DNA of 5,151 nt from Candidatus Daviesbacteria bacterium (GCA_016186985.1 JACPKO010000053.1:1-5151), one strand, 5' to 3'. Positions 1 to 5,151 are shown, counted from the stretch's first letter. The notes: generated from the letters alone by a model not told the origin. Made by a program: numbers and translations.

Positions 1-237
1 CGGAAAAGTTTGGACACTTTGCGCTTCGGTTAAGGTATAGCCTTTTCCTTTAAACAAACCCAGCTTTACAACATTTAAAAGTTCGACATTCCCTGCACGT
101 CTTGAAGTAATCTTTCTAACCCCCCTGGCAATAACGGTTATCTTGCCCAAATTCTTAGTCAAAACCGTTAGCATCCGGTCCGCTTCGCCAAAATTAGTTC
201 TTTTTAAAATTATTCCTTCTACGGCAACAGAGGGCAT
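1..237 (-). CDS. recO: DNA repair protein RecO, N-terminal part (cut by window edge)
   Basis: The visible 79 residues match the N-terminal OB-fold domain of RecO, a cytoplasmic recombination mediator that works with RecR to load RecA onto SSB-coated single-stranded DNA and anneals complementary strands (family knowledge). Seen here: the opening strand VEGIILKR (residues 6-13), the family signature GEADRMLT (17-24), LGKITVIARGVRK (30-42) and the SRRAGNVELL turn (45-54), ending in the acidic TLTEAQ strand. RecO proteins are usually about 240-260 residues, so roughly two thirds, including the helical and zinc-binding part, lies beyond position 1. The ATG at 237 is chosen because it places the OB-fold strand at the usual distance from the N-terminus; no Shine-Dalgarno motif precedes it. 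It lies 39 bp downstream of the DUF4012 gene in the same direction, so read-through from that gene is likely. Confidence 0.87.
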   Translation of the reverse strand, partial: MPSVAVEGIILKRTNFGEADRMLTVLTKNLGKITVIARGVRKITSRRAGNVELLNVVKLGLFKGKGYTLTEAQSVQTFP

Positions 238-245
238 AAAGGGAG

Positions 246-266
246 TTTAATATTAGGGATATTAAA
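246..266. other. Perfect 8-bp inverted repeat (possible hairpin) before recO
   Basis: TTTAATAT (246-253) and ATATTAAA (259-266) are exact reverse complements around a 5-base loop, within the 39-bp gap between the DUF4012 stop and the recO start. The stem is all A/T and no T-run follows on the minus strand, so it is a poor intrinsic terminator. A minus-strand TAATAT (255 to 250) inside it could serve as a weak -10 about 12 bp before the recO start. An RNA-processing site, a weak operator or chance AT composition are equally possible. Confidence 0.3.
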
Positions 267-276
267 AGTAAAACGG

Positions 277-2166
277 TTAAATTTTTATTTCTAGTTCTTT
301 ATCTCTATTTAACTTAAACTGTTCTTTTTTGGATCCGTTTATGTTTACTGTGTAATCAAAATCCCTTGTTCCCGGCTGTTTTTGGATTAATAAATCGTAT
401 TCTTTTCCGCTAAATGTTCCGGGCAATTCGTATTCAAATATTAACTGGCGGGAAGACGCAGGACGAACTTGTATGAAGGCCTCAAAAACGGTTTTTCCAA
501 GATCATCTTCGATAGTAGTAACATTAACTTCAGAACCCTTAGATGAGGTCAATTTTGACCCCTTTGGAACATAAACCCTTACATAGGTACGGTTGATTCC
601 ATTTAACCATGTATTGTAAACTTGTGGATTTTTGTAATTTAATTCAAGCTTATGTTTAACCTTACCCGAGGAATCAATACTTATATCCAGTTTTGCATCC
701 GCCTCAACATATAAATTAGTTTTCCCTCCAGCGAAATTAGAGTTGTTAAGCATCAAATAGTCATATTTGGGTGTTTTTACCCGGCCTGTCCAATCAAGTT
801 TATCCAAAGACTCCTGGAGCTTCGGATCTGTCATAAAAAACATCAAATGCTTACCCTGGGCAAGTTTTACCCCTGCATTGATAAACTCCGGAAGCTTATC
901 GGTTGCAGACCCTAAGGAACGTGCCAAGATTTGCTGCATTAAGGTCCCGAGAATCGCTTTTCTGTCTTCCTGGCCTTTTTCAATAATTTGGGCGTAAGAT
1001 TCAAGTTCATAAATCACGTTTGGGCAATTACACCTCTCATCTTTTTGCGCAGAATATTTTGTCCCAAACACCTCGATTGTACCGGTTATCTTAATAAGTT
1101 CCTCTACAACATGTGTATCAATCAAAATTATCCCATTCCAGGGAATACCTTCACCTAAAAGTTCATACATTTTTGCAAATTGTTTCATTGACGTAGGTAC
1201 ATCTGGGGACATGTTTGAGTCACGCATACTCCAGGCGCTCCTTGGTTTGCCGTTTGCTTCAGGTAGATATTTTACAATAGGTGCAGGTGGGGTAAGAGGA
1301 CAAATTTTTGACCGGCAAACACTTAAAAGTTTTTCATCAAGCCTGTAAATATCATCGGATTGGGACGAATTCACCCGGCCTTTATCCAATGTTAAAAAAG
1401 CATAGGCCGTCATAAATCCGCCGGTTGGCCGAAGCTCCTTGTCGTTTTGGAAAATAAGCAGGTAAGTTTTAGCCTCCGGTTCGCCTAGAGCAGAAGGTGC
1501 CTGCATCAGGGCATCCTTTGCCTGAGTAACAGCGTAGTGTGCTCCTGTTATGAAATTTTTTGCCGTATCTACCTGACCACGCAACCTGTACTGTCCAAAG
1601 GCTTCGGGATATTTGTTTACATCTATTGAGGAAACTTCATCGGATGCTTTTTTTAGTTCAGGTTCAACTTTGTCAATTTCGGGAAGAATTTTGTTTAGGA
1701 TTTTAACAAATTGTGCTATCTTATCCTGTCCGGGAGTTGACTGCCCCGTCATACCAAGTTCAGCTTTGTGCGGTTCAAGGCTGTCCACCAAAACCTTAGC
1801 TGCCTGAAGTTCGTACTGGCTCGCTTTAGCAAAATGAACCGCATCGCCGTAATAAGATCCGACAAAGGGTATTATCCTCATCCAGATAAGAAAATTTAAG
1901 GAAATATTTAAAGCATCATCACCTGATTTAATTTCTTCCAAACCGCGCTTTATCCCATCGAGGTCGTTGTTTTTAACGGCCTCATTCATAGTTTTTGTAC
2001 CCGCTATCATCTTTTTACCAGACGAATAAACACCCCTGATGGGAAAATAAATAAGGGCAACTATAACAAGGAGGATAATTAATACCTTCCAAAGCTTTTT
2101 GAAGCTTCTTTTTTTGAATCCGGAGTTTTTATCTGATTTTTCGATTTTTTTATTCAAATTCAACAT
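277..2166 (-). CDS. DUF4012 domain-containing membrane-anchored extracytoplasmic protein
   Basis: Residue numbers count from the upstream GTG at 2172 (631 residues); I prefer the ATG at 2166 (629 residues), as neither start has a Shine-Dalgarno motif and a possible -10 (TTAATA on the plus strand, 2174-2179) sits 7 bp before that ATG. A lysine-rich tail (8-26) precedes one hydrophobic helix (about 28-45), giving an N-in, C-out anchor with no signal peptidase site apparent. A helical region follows (about 50-235), then the DUF4012 core: LLIFQNDKELRPTGGF (238-253), the WSMRDSNMSPDVPTS segment (314-328) and the GIPWNGIILID and ITGTIEVFG strands (342-370). The C-terminus (about 480-631) looks beta-rich, ending in FEYELPG and QKQPGTRDFDY. 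DUF4012 has no established biochemical activity that I know of; it recurs near surface-polysaccharide genes, and the two upstream sugar-transfer genes suggest an envelope glycan role (inference). The Cys pairs C286/C291 and C381/C383 are notable. Confidence 0.9.
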   Translation of the reverse strand: MLNLNKKIEKSDKNSGFKKRSFKKLWKVLIILLVIVALIYFPIRGVYSSGKKMIAGTKTMNEAVKNNDLDGIKRGLEEIKSGDDALNISLNFLIWMRIIPFVGSYYGDAVHFAKASQYELQAAKVLVDSLEPHKAELGMTGQSTPGQDKIAQFVKILNKILPEIDKVEPELKKASDEVSSIDVNKYPEAFGQYRLRGQVDTAKNFITGAHYAVTQAKDALMQAPSALGEPEAKTYLLIFQNDKELRPTGGFMTAYAFLTLDKGRVNSSQSDDIYRLDEKLLSVCRSKICPLTPPAPIVKYLPEANGKPRSAWSMRDSNMSPDVPTSMKQFAKMYELLGEGIPWNGIILIDTHVVEELIKITGTIEVFGTKYSAQKDERCNCPNVIYELESYAQIIEKGQEDRKAILGTLMQQILARSLGSATDKLPEFINAGVKLAQGKHLMFFMTDPKLQESLDKLDWTGRVKTPKYDYLMLNNSNFAGGKTNLYVEADAKLDISIDSSGKVKHKLELNYKNPQVYNTWLNGINRTYVRVYVPKGSKLTSSKGSEVNVTTIEDDLGKTVFEAFIQVRPASSRQLIFEYELPGTFSGKEYDLLIQKQPGTRDFDYTVNINGSKKEQFKLNRDKELEIKI

Positions 2167-2177
2167 GGGCACTTTAA

Positions 2178-2208
2178 TAGTTATTAGTTATCAGGAGACA
2201 GGAAACAG
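2178..2208. repeat. Heptad tandem repeat array
   Basis: Seven-base units run in one unbroken phase: TAGTTAT at 2178-2184, an identical copy at 2185-2191, CAGGAGA at 2192-2198, then CAGGAAA at 2199-2205 and the start of a further CAG unit. Two related heptad families are thus joined head to tail without a phase change, just upstream of the DUF4012 start. Read on the minus strand, each unit ends in CTG or CTA. Heptanucleotide short tandem repeats between genes are known from other bacteria, such as cyanobacterial STRRs. Function here is unknown. Confidence 0.6.
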
Positions 2209-2251
2209 TTTTTGATTTAACTATTTCATCACTCCTATTAACTATAAACTA
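2178..2251. repeat. Imperfect 20-bp inverted repeat spanning the intergenic gap
   Basis: The arm at 2178-2197 and the arm at 2232-2251 pair at 16 of 20 positions, with the strongest block at the inner end (CAGGAG against CTCCTA, five consecutive pairs). The 34-base interior holds the second CAGG heptad and an AT-rich stretch. It nearly fills the gap between the sugar transferase stop and the DUF4012 start. It could be a transcript hairpin that adjusts expression between the two genes, or a dispersed intergenic repeat element. No U-tract follows, so I do not call it a terminator. Confidence 0.4.
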
Positions 2252-2253
2252 AT

Positions 2254-2883
2254 TCATATCGCTCCCCTACCGAATAAAACAGCGGGAATTGTTTTGGCTA
2301 TCAAATATATATCATACAACACCGACCGTCTTTGAACATACTGGGCATCCATCTCCACCCTTTTATCGAAATTTATTTTAGACCTCCCTGAGACCTGCCA
2401 AACCCCGGTTAATCCCGGCTTGCTCGAAAGAATAATTTTTACAAAATCCCGGGATTTAGGGTATTTTTTTTGCTGTTCTTCCAATTCAAAAGGATAATAT
2501 GCCCTGGGCCCGACCAAACTCATCTCACCTACAAAAATATTAAAAAATTGGGGAAATTCGTCGATTGAAAACTTGCGCAGGAATCTTCCTACTCCAGTAA
2601 CTCTTGGGTCATTGTGTAGTTTGTAGCTGTTTTTTTTGTACTCTTTTAAAAGTTCCGGATTTTTCTCCAATAAATCCTGCGCCCCTATTACCATAGAGCG
2701 GAATTTAAACATTTTAAAAAGCTTGCCGTTTTTACCAACCCGCATAGGGGTGTCAGCCATAACAGGCCCTTTTGAGTTAAGTTTAATAGCTGTTGCTACT
2801 GCTATAAGGAGAGGCGCAAAAAGTATTAACCCTACCATTGAACCGGTAATGTCCATAAGCCTCTTGATAAAATTGTAAAACAT
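2254..2883 (-). CDS. Monotopic phosphoglycosyl transferase (bacterial sugar transferase, PglC/WcaJ catalytic domain)
   Basis: This enzyme class moves a sugar phosphate from a UDP-sugar to a polyprenyl phosphate at the inner membrane face, the first step of building a lipid-linked glycan. At 209 residues it is the minimal PglC-like form, without the extra N-terminal membrane helices of WcaJ/WbaP. Seen in order: a hydrophobic helix broken by Pro24 (about 14-34), matching the re-entrant membrane helix; RVGKNGKLFKMFKFRSM (48-64); NDPRVTGVGRFLRK (91-104); SIDEFPQ (106-112) with the catalytic Asp108-Glu109 dyad; GEMSLVGPRA (119-128); and PGLTGVWQVSGRS (156-168). All signature blocks are intact, so it should be active. 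The sugar cannot be read from sequence. The ATG has no Shine-Dalgarno. The gene lies 52 bp after the GT4 gene, with a possible own promoter in that gap, and its TGA stop is 87 bp before the DUF4012 start. Confidence 0.95.
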   Translation of the reverse strand: MFYNFIKRLMDITGSMVGLILFAPLLIAVATAIKLNSKGPVMADTPMRVGKNGKLFKMFKFRSMVIGAQDLLEKNPELLKEYKKNSYKLHNDPRVTGVGRFLRKFSIDEFPQFFNIFVGEMSLVGPRAYYPFELEEQQKKYPKSRDFVKIILSSKPGLTGVWQVSGRSKINFDKRVEMDAQYVQRRSVLYDIYLIAKTIPAVLFGRGAI

Positions 2884-2912
2884 AGTTTAAGTATTTTTAA
2901 GCGCCTGCTTGA

Positions 2913-2918
2913 ATTATA
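2913..2918 (-). promoter_or_regulatory. Possible -10 box of an internal promoter for the sugar transferase gene
   Basis: The minus strand reads a perfect TATAAT (2918 to 2913) in the 52-bp gap between the GT4 stop and the sugar transferase ATG at 2883, implying a leader of roughly 20-25 nt. No good -35 lies at 16-18 bp; TTGGCT at a 19-bp spacer is the nearest candidate and overlaps the end of the GT4 gene. A weak hairpin (TTCAAGC against GCTTAA, 2913-2897) would sit in the leader. One TATAAT in AT-rich DNA can arise by chance. Confidence 0.35.
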
Positions 2919-2935
2919 CAAGACACAAGTTTAAC

Positions 2936-4009
2936 TTAGCCAATTTGCATAGCTTTCTGAACCAGTTCCAGCAATTTTTTTTTAAAATTGCTCTTAGAAA
3001 ATTTATTTGCATTAGCAAGACAATCATCTGCCTCAATTTTTAAAGACTCAAATTTGTCTATCGCTTCGTTTAAACTTTGGGGAGTTTGTTTTTCAAAATA
3101 AACCCCGGTTTTCCCGTTAATTACTGTTTCTAAAGCACCTCCTTTTGAAAAACAAATAACCCCTTTTCCGAAGTTTTGGGCCTCGATCGCTGTCATACCA
3201 AAATCTTCCTGCGCGGTGATTATTAGAGCCTGGCATCCAGAGATCAAACTTTCCAAAAGTTCATTACTTACTTTACCCAAAAAAGAAATTTTTTCTGAAA
3301 TGTTATTTTTTAAGCTTTTATACTCTGGACCAGATCCTACAACAACTAACTTTTTTCCGCTTCTTTTAAAAGCTTCCAGCGCAACATCAACTTTTTTATA
3401 TTTATTAAGACGGCTTATGATTAAATAGTAATCTCCTTCAAAGCGATTTTGAGGATTATATTTTTCAGTGTCCACAAACGGATACAAAACTTCTGAGTCC
3501 ACTTTATATACTTTCTGTAACCTTTGTCTGCAATTTTTCGATCCTGCAATCCAGAAATCGACACGCTTTGCGGAAATCAAATCAAATTTCCTTAAACTTA
3601 ATAAAAGCAGCGCAGGTAAAAAATCCGGGTTTTCTCCGGAGAAATTCCATAAAAACCTTGGAGGCGTGTGGATATAACAAACATGGATTGTCTCGGGTTT
3701 GGTTATAATTGATTTTGCAAATCTTGTGGTATGACTTATCACAAGATCAAATCCGGAAAAATCAAATTGTTCAAACGCGATAGGATAAAGCGGCAGAAGA
3801 GGTTTATAAAGTTTTCTGTAAAAAGGAATTTTTTGTAAAAAAGAAGTAACAATTTTTTTGCCTTTAAAATTTTTCAGGATCAATGGATTTTTAAAATCCG
3901 CAAGCGCCGTATAAATCGGGGCTTCAGGAAAAATGTTTGAGATTTCGGCAAAAACCTTTTCTGCACCACCCCACTGCATTAAATCATCATGAACCAAAGC
4001 AATTCGCAT
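2936..4009 (-). CDS. Glycosyltransferase family 4 (GT-B fold)
   Basis: This is a cytoplasmic or membrane-associated retaining GT-B enzyme that transfers a sugar from a nucleotide sugar to a glycan or lipid-linked acceptor. Its 357 residues fit the family's usual 350-400. The N-terminal Rossmann domain (1 to about 180) opens with MRIALVHDD and the glycine loop WGGAEKVF (13-20), and carries FDLVISHTTRFAKS (87-100) and YIHTPPRFLW (112-121), a block common in GT4 enzymes of O-antigen and capsule loci. The C-terminal domain (about 190-345) has YYLIISRLNKYKK (194-206), with Arg200 and the following lysines in the phosphate-binding position, then VVVGSGPE (222-229) and the E-x7-E motif Glu268/Glu276 in EDFGMTAIEA. 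Donor and acceptor are unknown; mannosyl transfer would fit the family but is not shown. It is the first gene of the leftward series, divergent from rsmH, and a -10 box 6 bp before the ATG suggests a leaderless transcript. Confidence 0.93.
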   Translation of the reverse strand: MRIALVHDDLMQWGGAEKVFAEISNIFPEAPIYTALADFKNPLILKNFKGKKIVTSFLQKIPFYRKLYKPLLPLYPIAFEQFDFSGFDLVISHTTRFAKSIITKPETIHVCYIHTPPRFLWNFSGENPDFLPALLLLSLRKFDLISAKRVDFWIAGSKNCRQRLQKVYKVDSEVLYPFVDTEKYNPQNRFEGDYYLIISRLNKYKKVDVALEAFKRSGKKLVVVGSGPEYKSLKNNISEKISFLGKVSNELLESLISGCQALIITAQEDFGMTAIEAQNFGKGVICFSKGGALETVINGKTGVYFEKQTPQSLNEAIDKFESLKIEADDCLANANKFSKSNFKKKLLELVQKAMQIG

Positions 4010-4015
4010 AGATAA

Positions 4016-4044
4016 ATTCTAAATACTAATAATAACTCATGCAA
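4016..4044 (-). promoter_or_regulatory. Predicted promoter of the GT4 gene, leaderless
   Basis: On the minus strand TTGCAT (4044 to 4039) and TAGAAT (4021 to 4016) are separated by exactly 17 bp, the consensus sigma-70 spacing, with 3/6 and 5/6 matches to the consensus boxes. The -10 box ends 6 bp before the ATG at 4009, so transcription would begin at or next to the start codon, giving a leaderless mRNA. This agrees with the lack of a Shine-Dalgarno motif. Confidence 0.5.
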
Positions 4045-4076
4045 GGTATTTCAACTCTCATGTTGTTTGGAATACC
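4045..4076. promoter_or_regulatory. Inverted repeat, candidate operator between divergent promoters
   Basis: GGTATTTCAA (4045-4054) and TTGGAATACC (4067-4076) are reverse complements at 9 of 10 positions around a 12-base centre. A nested CAAC (4052-4055) / GTTG (4062-4065) pair shares part of the arms. The left arm abuts the predicted -35 of the GT4 promoter and the right arm overlaps the predicted -35 of the rsmH promoter. Arm centres are about 22 bp apart, two helical turns, as expected for a dimeric regulator on one DNA face. No regulator gene is visible in the window. Confidence 0.45.
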
Positions 4077-4091
4077 ATTTTGTAATATTCT
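4063..4091 (+). promoter_or_regulatory. Predicted promoter of rsmH
   Basis: TTGTTT (4063-4068) and TATTCT (4086-4091) are spaced by 17 bp, with 3/6 and 4/6 consensus matches. An alternative -10, TAATAT at 4083-4088, would have a spacer of only 14 bp. Either predicts a start near 4095-4098, a few bases before the rsmH ATG at 4104 or at the upstream ATG at 4096. Support is position and spacing only. Confidence 0.35.
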
Positions 4092-4095
4092 AGCA

Positions 4096-4111
4096 ATGAA
4101 ACAATGAAACA
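4096..4111 (+). repeat. Tandem duplication at the rsmH start, creating a three-codon ORF
   Basis: An 8-base unit, CAATGAAA, occurs twice in tandem (from 4094 as GCAATGAAA, then 4102-4109), followed by a partial third CAA. The first copy holds ATG AAA CAA TGA (4096-4107), a Met-Lys-Gln minigene whose stop overlaps the rsmH ATG at 4104 in the form ATGA. Because the unit length is not a multiple of three, the upstream ATG is out of frame with rsmH. It may be replication slippage, or a coupling element setting RsmH translation. Confidence 0.5.
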
Positions 4112-5048
4112 ATTCAGCAATCAAGTCTATCACATCCCAATAATGTTAAAAGAGGTTCTGGAATACTTAAATGTCCGGCCTAACCACTGGTATGTAGACT
4201 GCAACCTGGGCGGAGGAGGTCACACTAGAGGCATTTTAGAAAAGAGCGGTAAAGTAATCGGGATAGATTTAGACCCAGATTCCATAAAGAAGGTCTCGTC
4301 TGATTATAAATTAAACAAACAATACATCGACGACCGTCTATTTAATGTTTCAAAAAGTCTTGTTGCTACCCAGGCGAATTTTGCAGATATCAGTAAGGTC
4401 ATGGAGGATTTTCGCTTATTAAATCCCTCAGATGAAATTAAAATCTCAGGTGTCTTATTTGATTTAGGCGTTTCAACCCATCAGCTCGATGAAGCGGAAA
4501 GAGGTTTTAGTTTTAATTTGGATGCGCCATTAGACATGAGAATGGACCAATCAAAAGGGATTTCAGCAAGAGATTTGGTCAATGGACTTTACGAAAAAGA
4601 ATTAGCTGAACTTTTTTTAAAACTAGGCGAGGAAACCTGGAGTAAAGCAATTTCCAAAAAAATAGTTGAATACAGGGGAAGAAAGCTTATTGAATCAACG
4701 AGCGAACTTGCAAACATTATTCTTTCTGCAAAAAGGCGTCAACCAGCCGAACGGATTCATCCTGCAACCCAAGTCTTCCAGGCATTAAGGATCGCAGTAA
4801 ACGATGAATTAAATTCATTAAAAGAAGCATTACCCAAAGCATTCCAAGTTTTAGAAAAAGACGGAAGGATAGTTGTCATTAGTTTCCATTCTTTAGAAGA
4901 CAGAATTGTTAAAAATTTTTTTAAAGAGCTGGAAGAAAAAAACCTGGGAAAAATTTTAACTGATAAACCGATTAAAACTTCCGAAGAAGAAGCCAATTTG
5001 AATCCACGTTCAAGAAGTGCTAAACTACGTGCTATTAAAAAATTATGA
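4104..5048 (+). CDS. rsmH: 16S rRNA (cytosine(1402)-N4)-methyltransferase RsmH (MraW)
   Basis: RsmH uses S-adenosylmethionine to methylate N4 of C1402 in 16S rRNA at the P site of the small subunit. The 314 residues match the usual 300-320. Seen: HIPIMLKEVLEYL (10-22); the SAM-binding loop VDCNLGGGGHTRGIL (31-45), where family members usually have DAT or DGT in place of DCN; VIGIDLDPDSI (51-61); ISGVLFDLGVSTHQLD (114-129), the core catalytic segment; RGFSFNLDAPLDMRMD (133-148); RRQPAERIHPATQVFQALRIAVNDEL (211-236); GRIVVISFHSLEDRIVK (254-270); and the NPRSRSAKLRA tail (300-310). The Cys- and Pro-rich linker often found before the tail is missing, replaced by a short Glu/Lys stretch (275-299). 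It is divergent from the GT4 gene, with no mraZ upstream, unlike many dcw clusters. The ATG at 4104 is chosen because the ATG at 4096 meets a stop after three codons. The TGA stop overlaps the next ORF. Confidence 0.98.
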   Translation: MKQFSNQVYHIPIMLKEVLEYLNVRPNHWYVDCNLGGGGHTRGILEKSGKVIGIDLDPDSIKKVSSDYKLNKQYIDDRLFNVSKSLVATQANFADISKVMEDFRLLNPSDEIKISGVLFDLGVSTHQLDEAERGFSFNLDAPLDMRMDQSKGISARDLVNGLYEKELAELFLKLGEETWSKAISKKIVEYRGRKLIESTSELANIILSAKRRQPAERIHPATQVFQALRIAVNDELNSLKEALPKAFQVLEKDGRIVVISFHSLEDRIVKNFFKELEEKNLGKILTDKPIKTSEEEANLNPRSRSAKLRAIKKL

Positions 5049-5151
5049 TCCAACCAGATCGACAAGCAGATCCATTGCATCCAGGTTCAAGAAGAAACGA
5101 GATCAATCGTTTAGGATCGGAGAATTTTAAAGATCTTGTTAGTGAGTTTAA
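5045..5151 (+). CDS. Unrecognised ORF, N-terminal part, overlapping rsmH
   Basis: An ATG at 5045 overlaps the rsmH TGA as ATGA and opens a frame that stays open to the window end (35 complete codons). It begins MIQPDRQADPLHPGSRRNE and continues with a polar, mixed-charge stretch ending VSEF. I do not recognise the family. The 4-bp overlap suggests translational coupling with rsmH, and the place right after rsmH is where ftsL often lies in dcw clusters. A polar cytoplasmic tail before a membrane helix would fit FtsL, but no helix is reached in the window, so this is position-based inference. No Shine-Dalgarno motif precedes it. A longer hypothetical protein, or a different start further in, cannot be excluded. 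Confidence 0.5.
   Translation, partial: MIQPDRQADPLHPGSRRNEINRLGSENFKDLVSEF

Noticed and set aside
246..266. Intrinsic terminator after the DUF4012 gene
   Set aside because: The hairpin is all A/T in the stem and lacks a U-tract on the transcribed strand, so it is listed only as an inverted repeat.
767..997. Plus-strand open frame of 76 codons inside the DUF4012 gene, and similar plus-strand frames at 1613-1807, 2636-2878, 3216-3428 and 3468-3677
   Set aside because: All are antisense to well-supported genes, have no recognisable domain and no start signals.
2221..2236. Minus-strand AGGAG followed by ATG AAA TAG, a possible Shine-Dalgarno-led two-codon ORF
   Set aside because: The spacer between AGGAG and ATG is only 2 bases, too short for normal initiation, and the AGGAG is part of the inverted-repeat arm.
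2897..2913. Terminator or riboswitch hairpin in the gap before the sugar transferase gene
   Set aside because: Only a 4-bp core plus two flanking pairs around a mismatch; too weak to call as a separate element.
4010..4103. MraZ-binding boxes upstream of rsmH
   Set aside because: No series of GTGGG/TGGG-type direct repeats is present; the signal here is an inverted repeat of different sequence, and no mraZ gene is visible.
4757..5080. Minus-strand open frame of 107 codons
   Set aside because: It lies antisense across the conserved rsmH C-terminus, and its composition is the shadow of that gene's codons; no family features are visible.

Overview
The window is moderately AT-rich and densely coded: about 96% lies in genes, and the longest non-coding gap is 94 bp. 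It looks like a chromosomal segment of a reduced-genome bacterium. Three things point to Candidate Phyla Radiation / Patescibacteria, possibly Microgenomates: a large membrane-anchored DUF4012 protein beside sugar-transfer genes, the absence of a Shine-Dalgarno motif before all six gene starts, and very short predicted leaders. This lineage call is inference, since there is no rRNA or marker alignment. TGA is used as a normal stop (rsmH and the sugar transferase), so the Gracilibacteria/SR1 recoding of TGA is not in use.

Layout: a divergent intergenic region at 4010-4103 splits the window. Leftward (minus strand) runs a same-direction series: a family 4 glycosyltransferase (2936-4009), a small monotopic phosphoglycosyl transferase (2254-2883), a DUF4012 membrane-anchored extracytoplasmic protein (277-2166) and the N-terminal third of RecO (1-237, cut by the window edge). 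Rightward runs rsmH/mraW (4104-5048), overlapped by 4 bp by an unrecognised ORF (5045 to the window end) that sits where ftsL often lies in a dcw cluster.

How the genes may work together: the phosphoglycosyl transferase would load a first sugar phosphate onto a lipid carrier at the inner membrane face, and the GT4 enzyme could add a further sugar. The DUF4012 protein, anchored by one N-terminal helix with about 580 residues outside, may act on, attach or display the surface polymer. This partnership is inferred from gene order only. RecO (recombination repair) and RsmH (16S rRNA methylation, start of the division/cell-wall cluster) are housekeeping neighbours.

The most interesting non-coding signals are a 9/10-matched inverted repeat between two divergent promoters at 4045-4076, a heptad repeat array at 2178-2208 that also forms one arm of an imperfect inverted repeat, and a tandemly duplicated rsmH start that creates a three-codon ORF overlapping the true start as ATGA. 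I see no transposon, CRISPR array, tRNA, rRNA or convincing intrinsic terminator.
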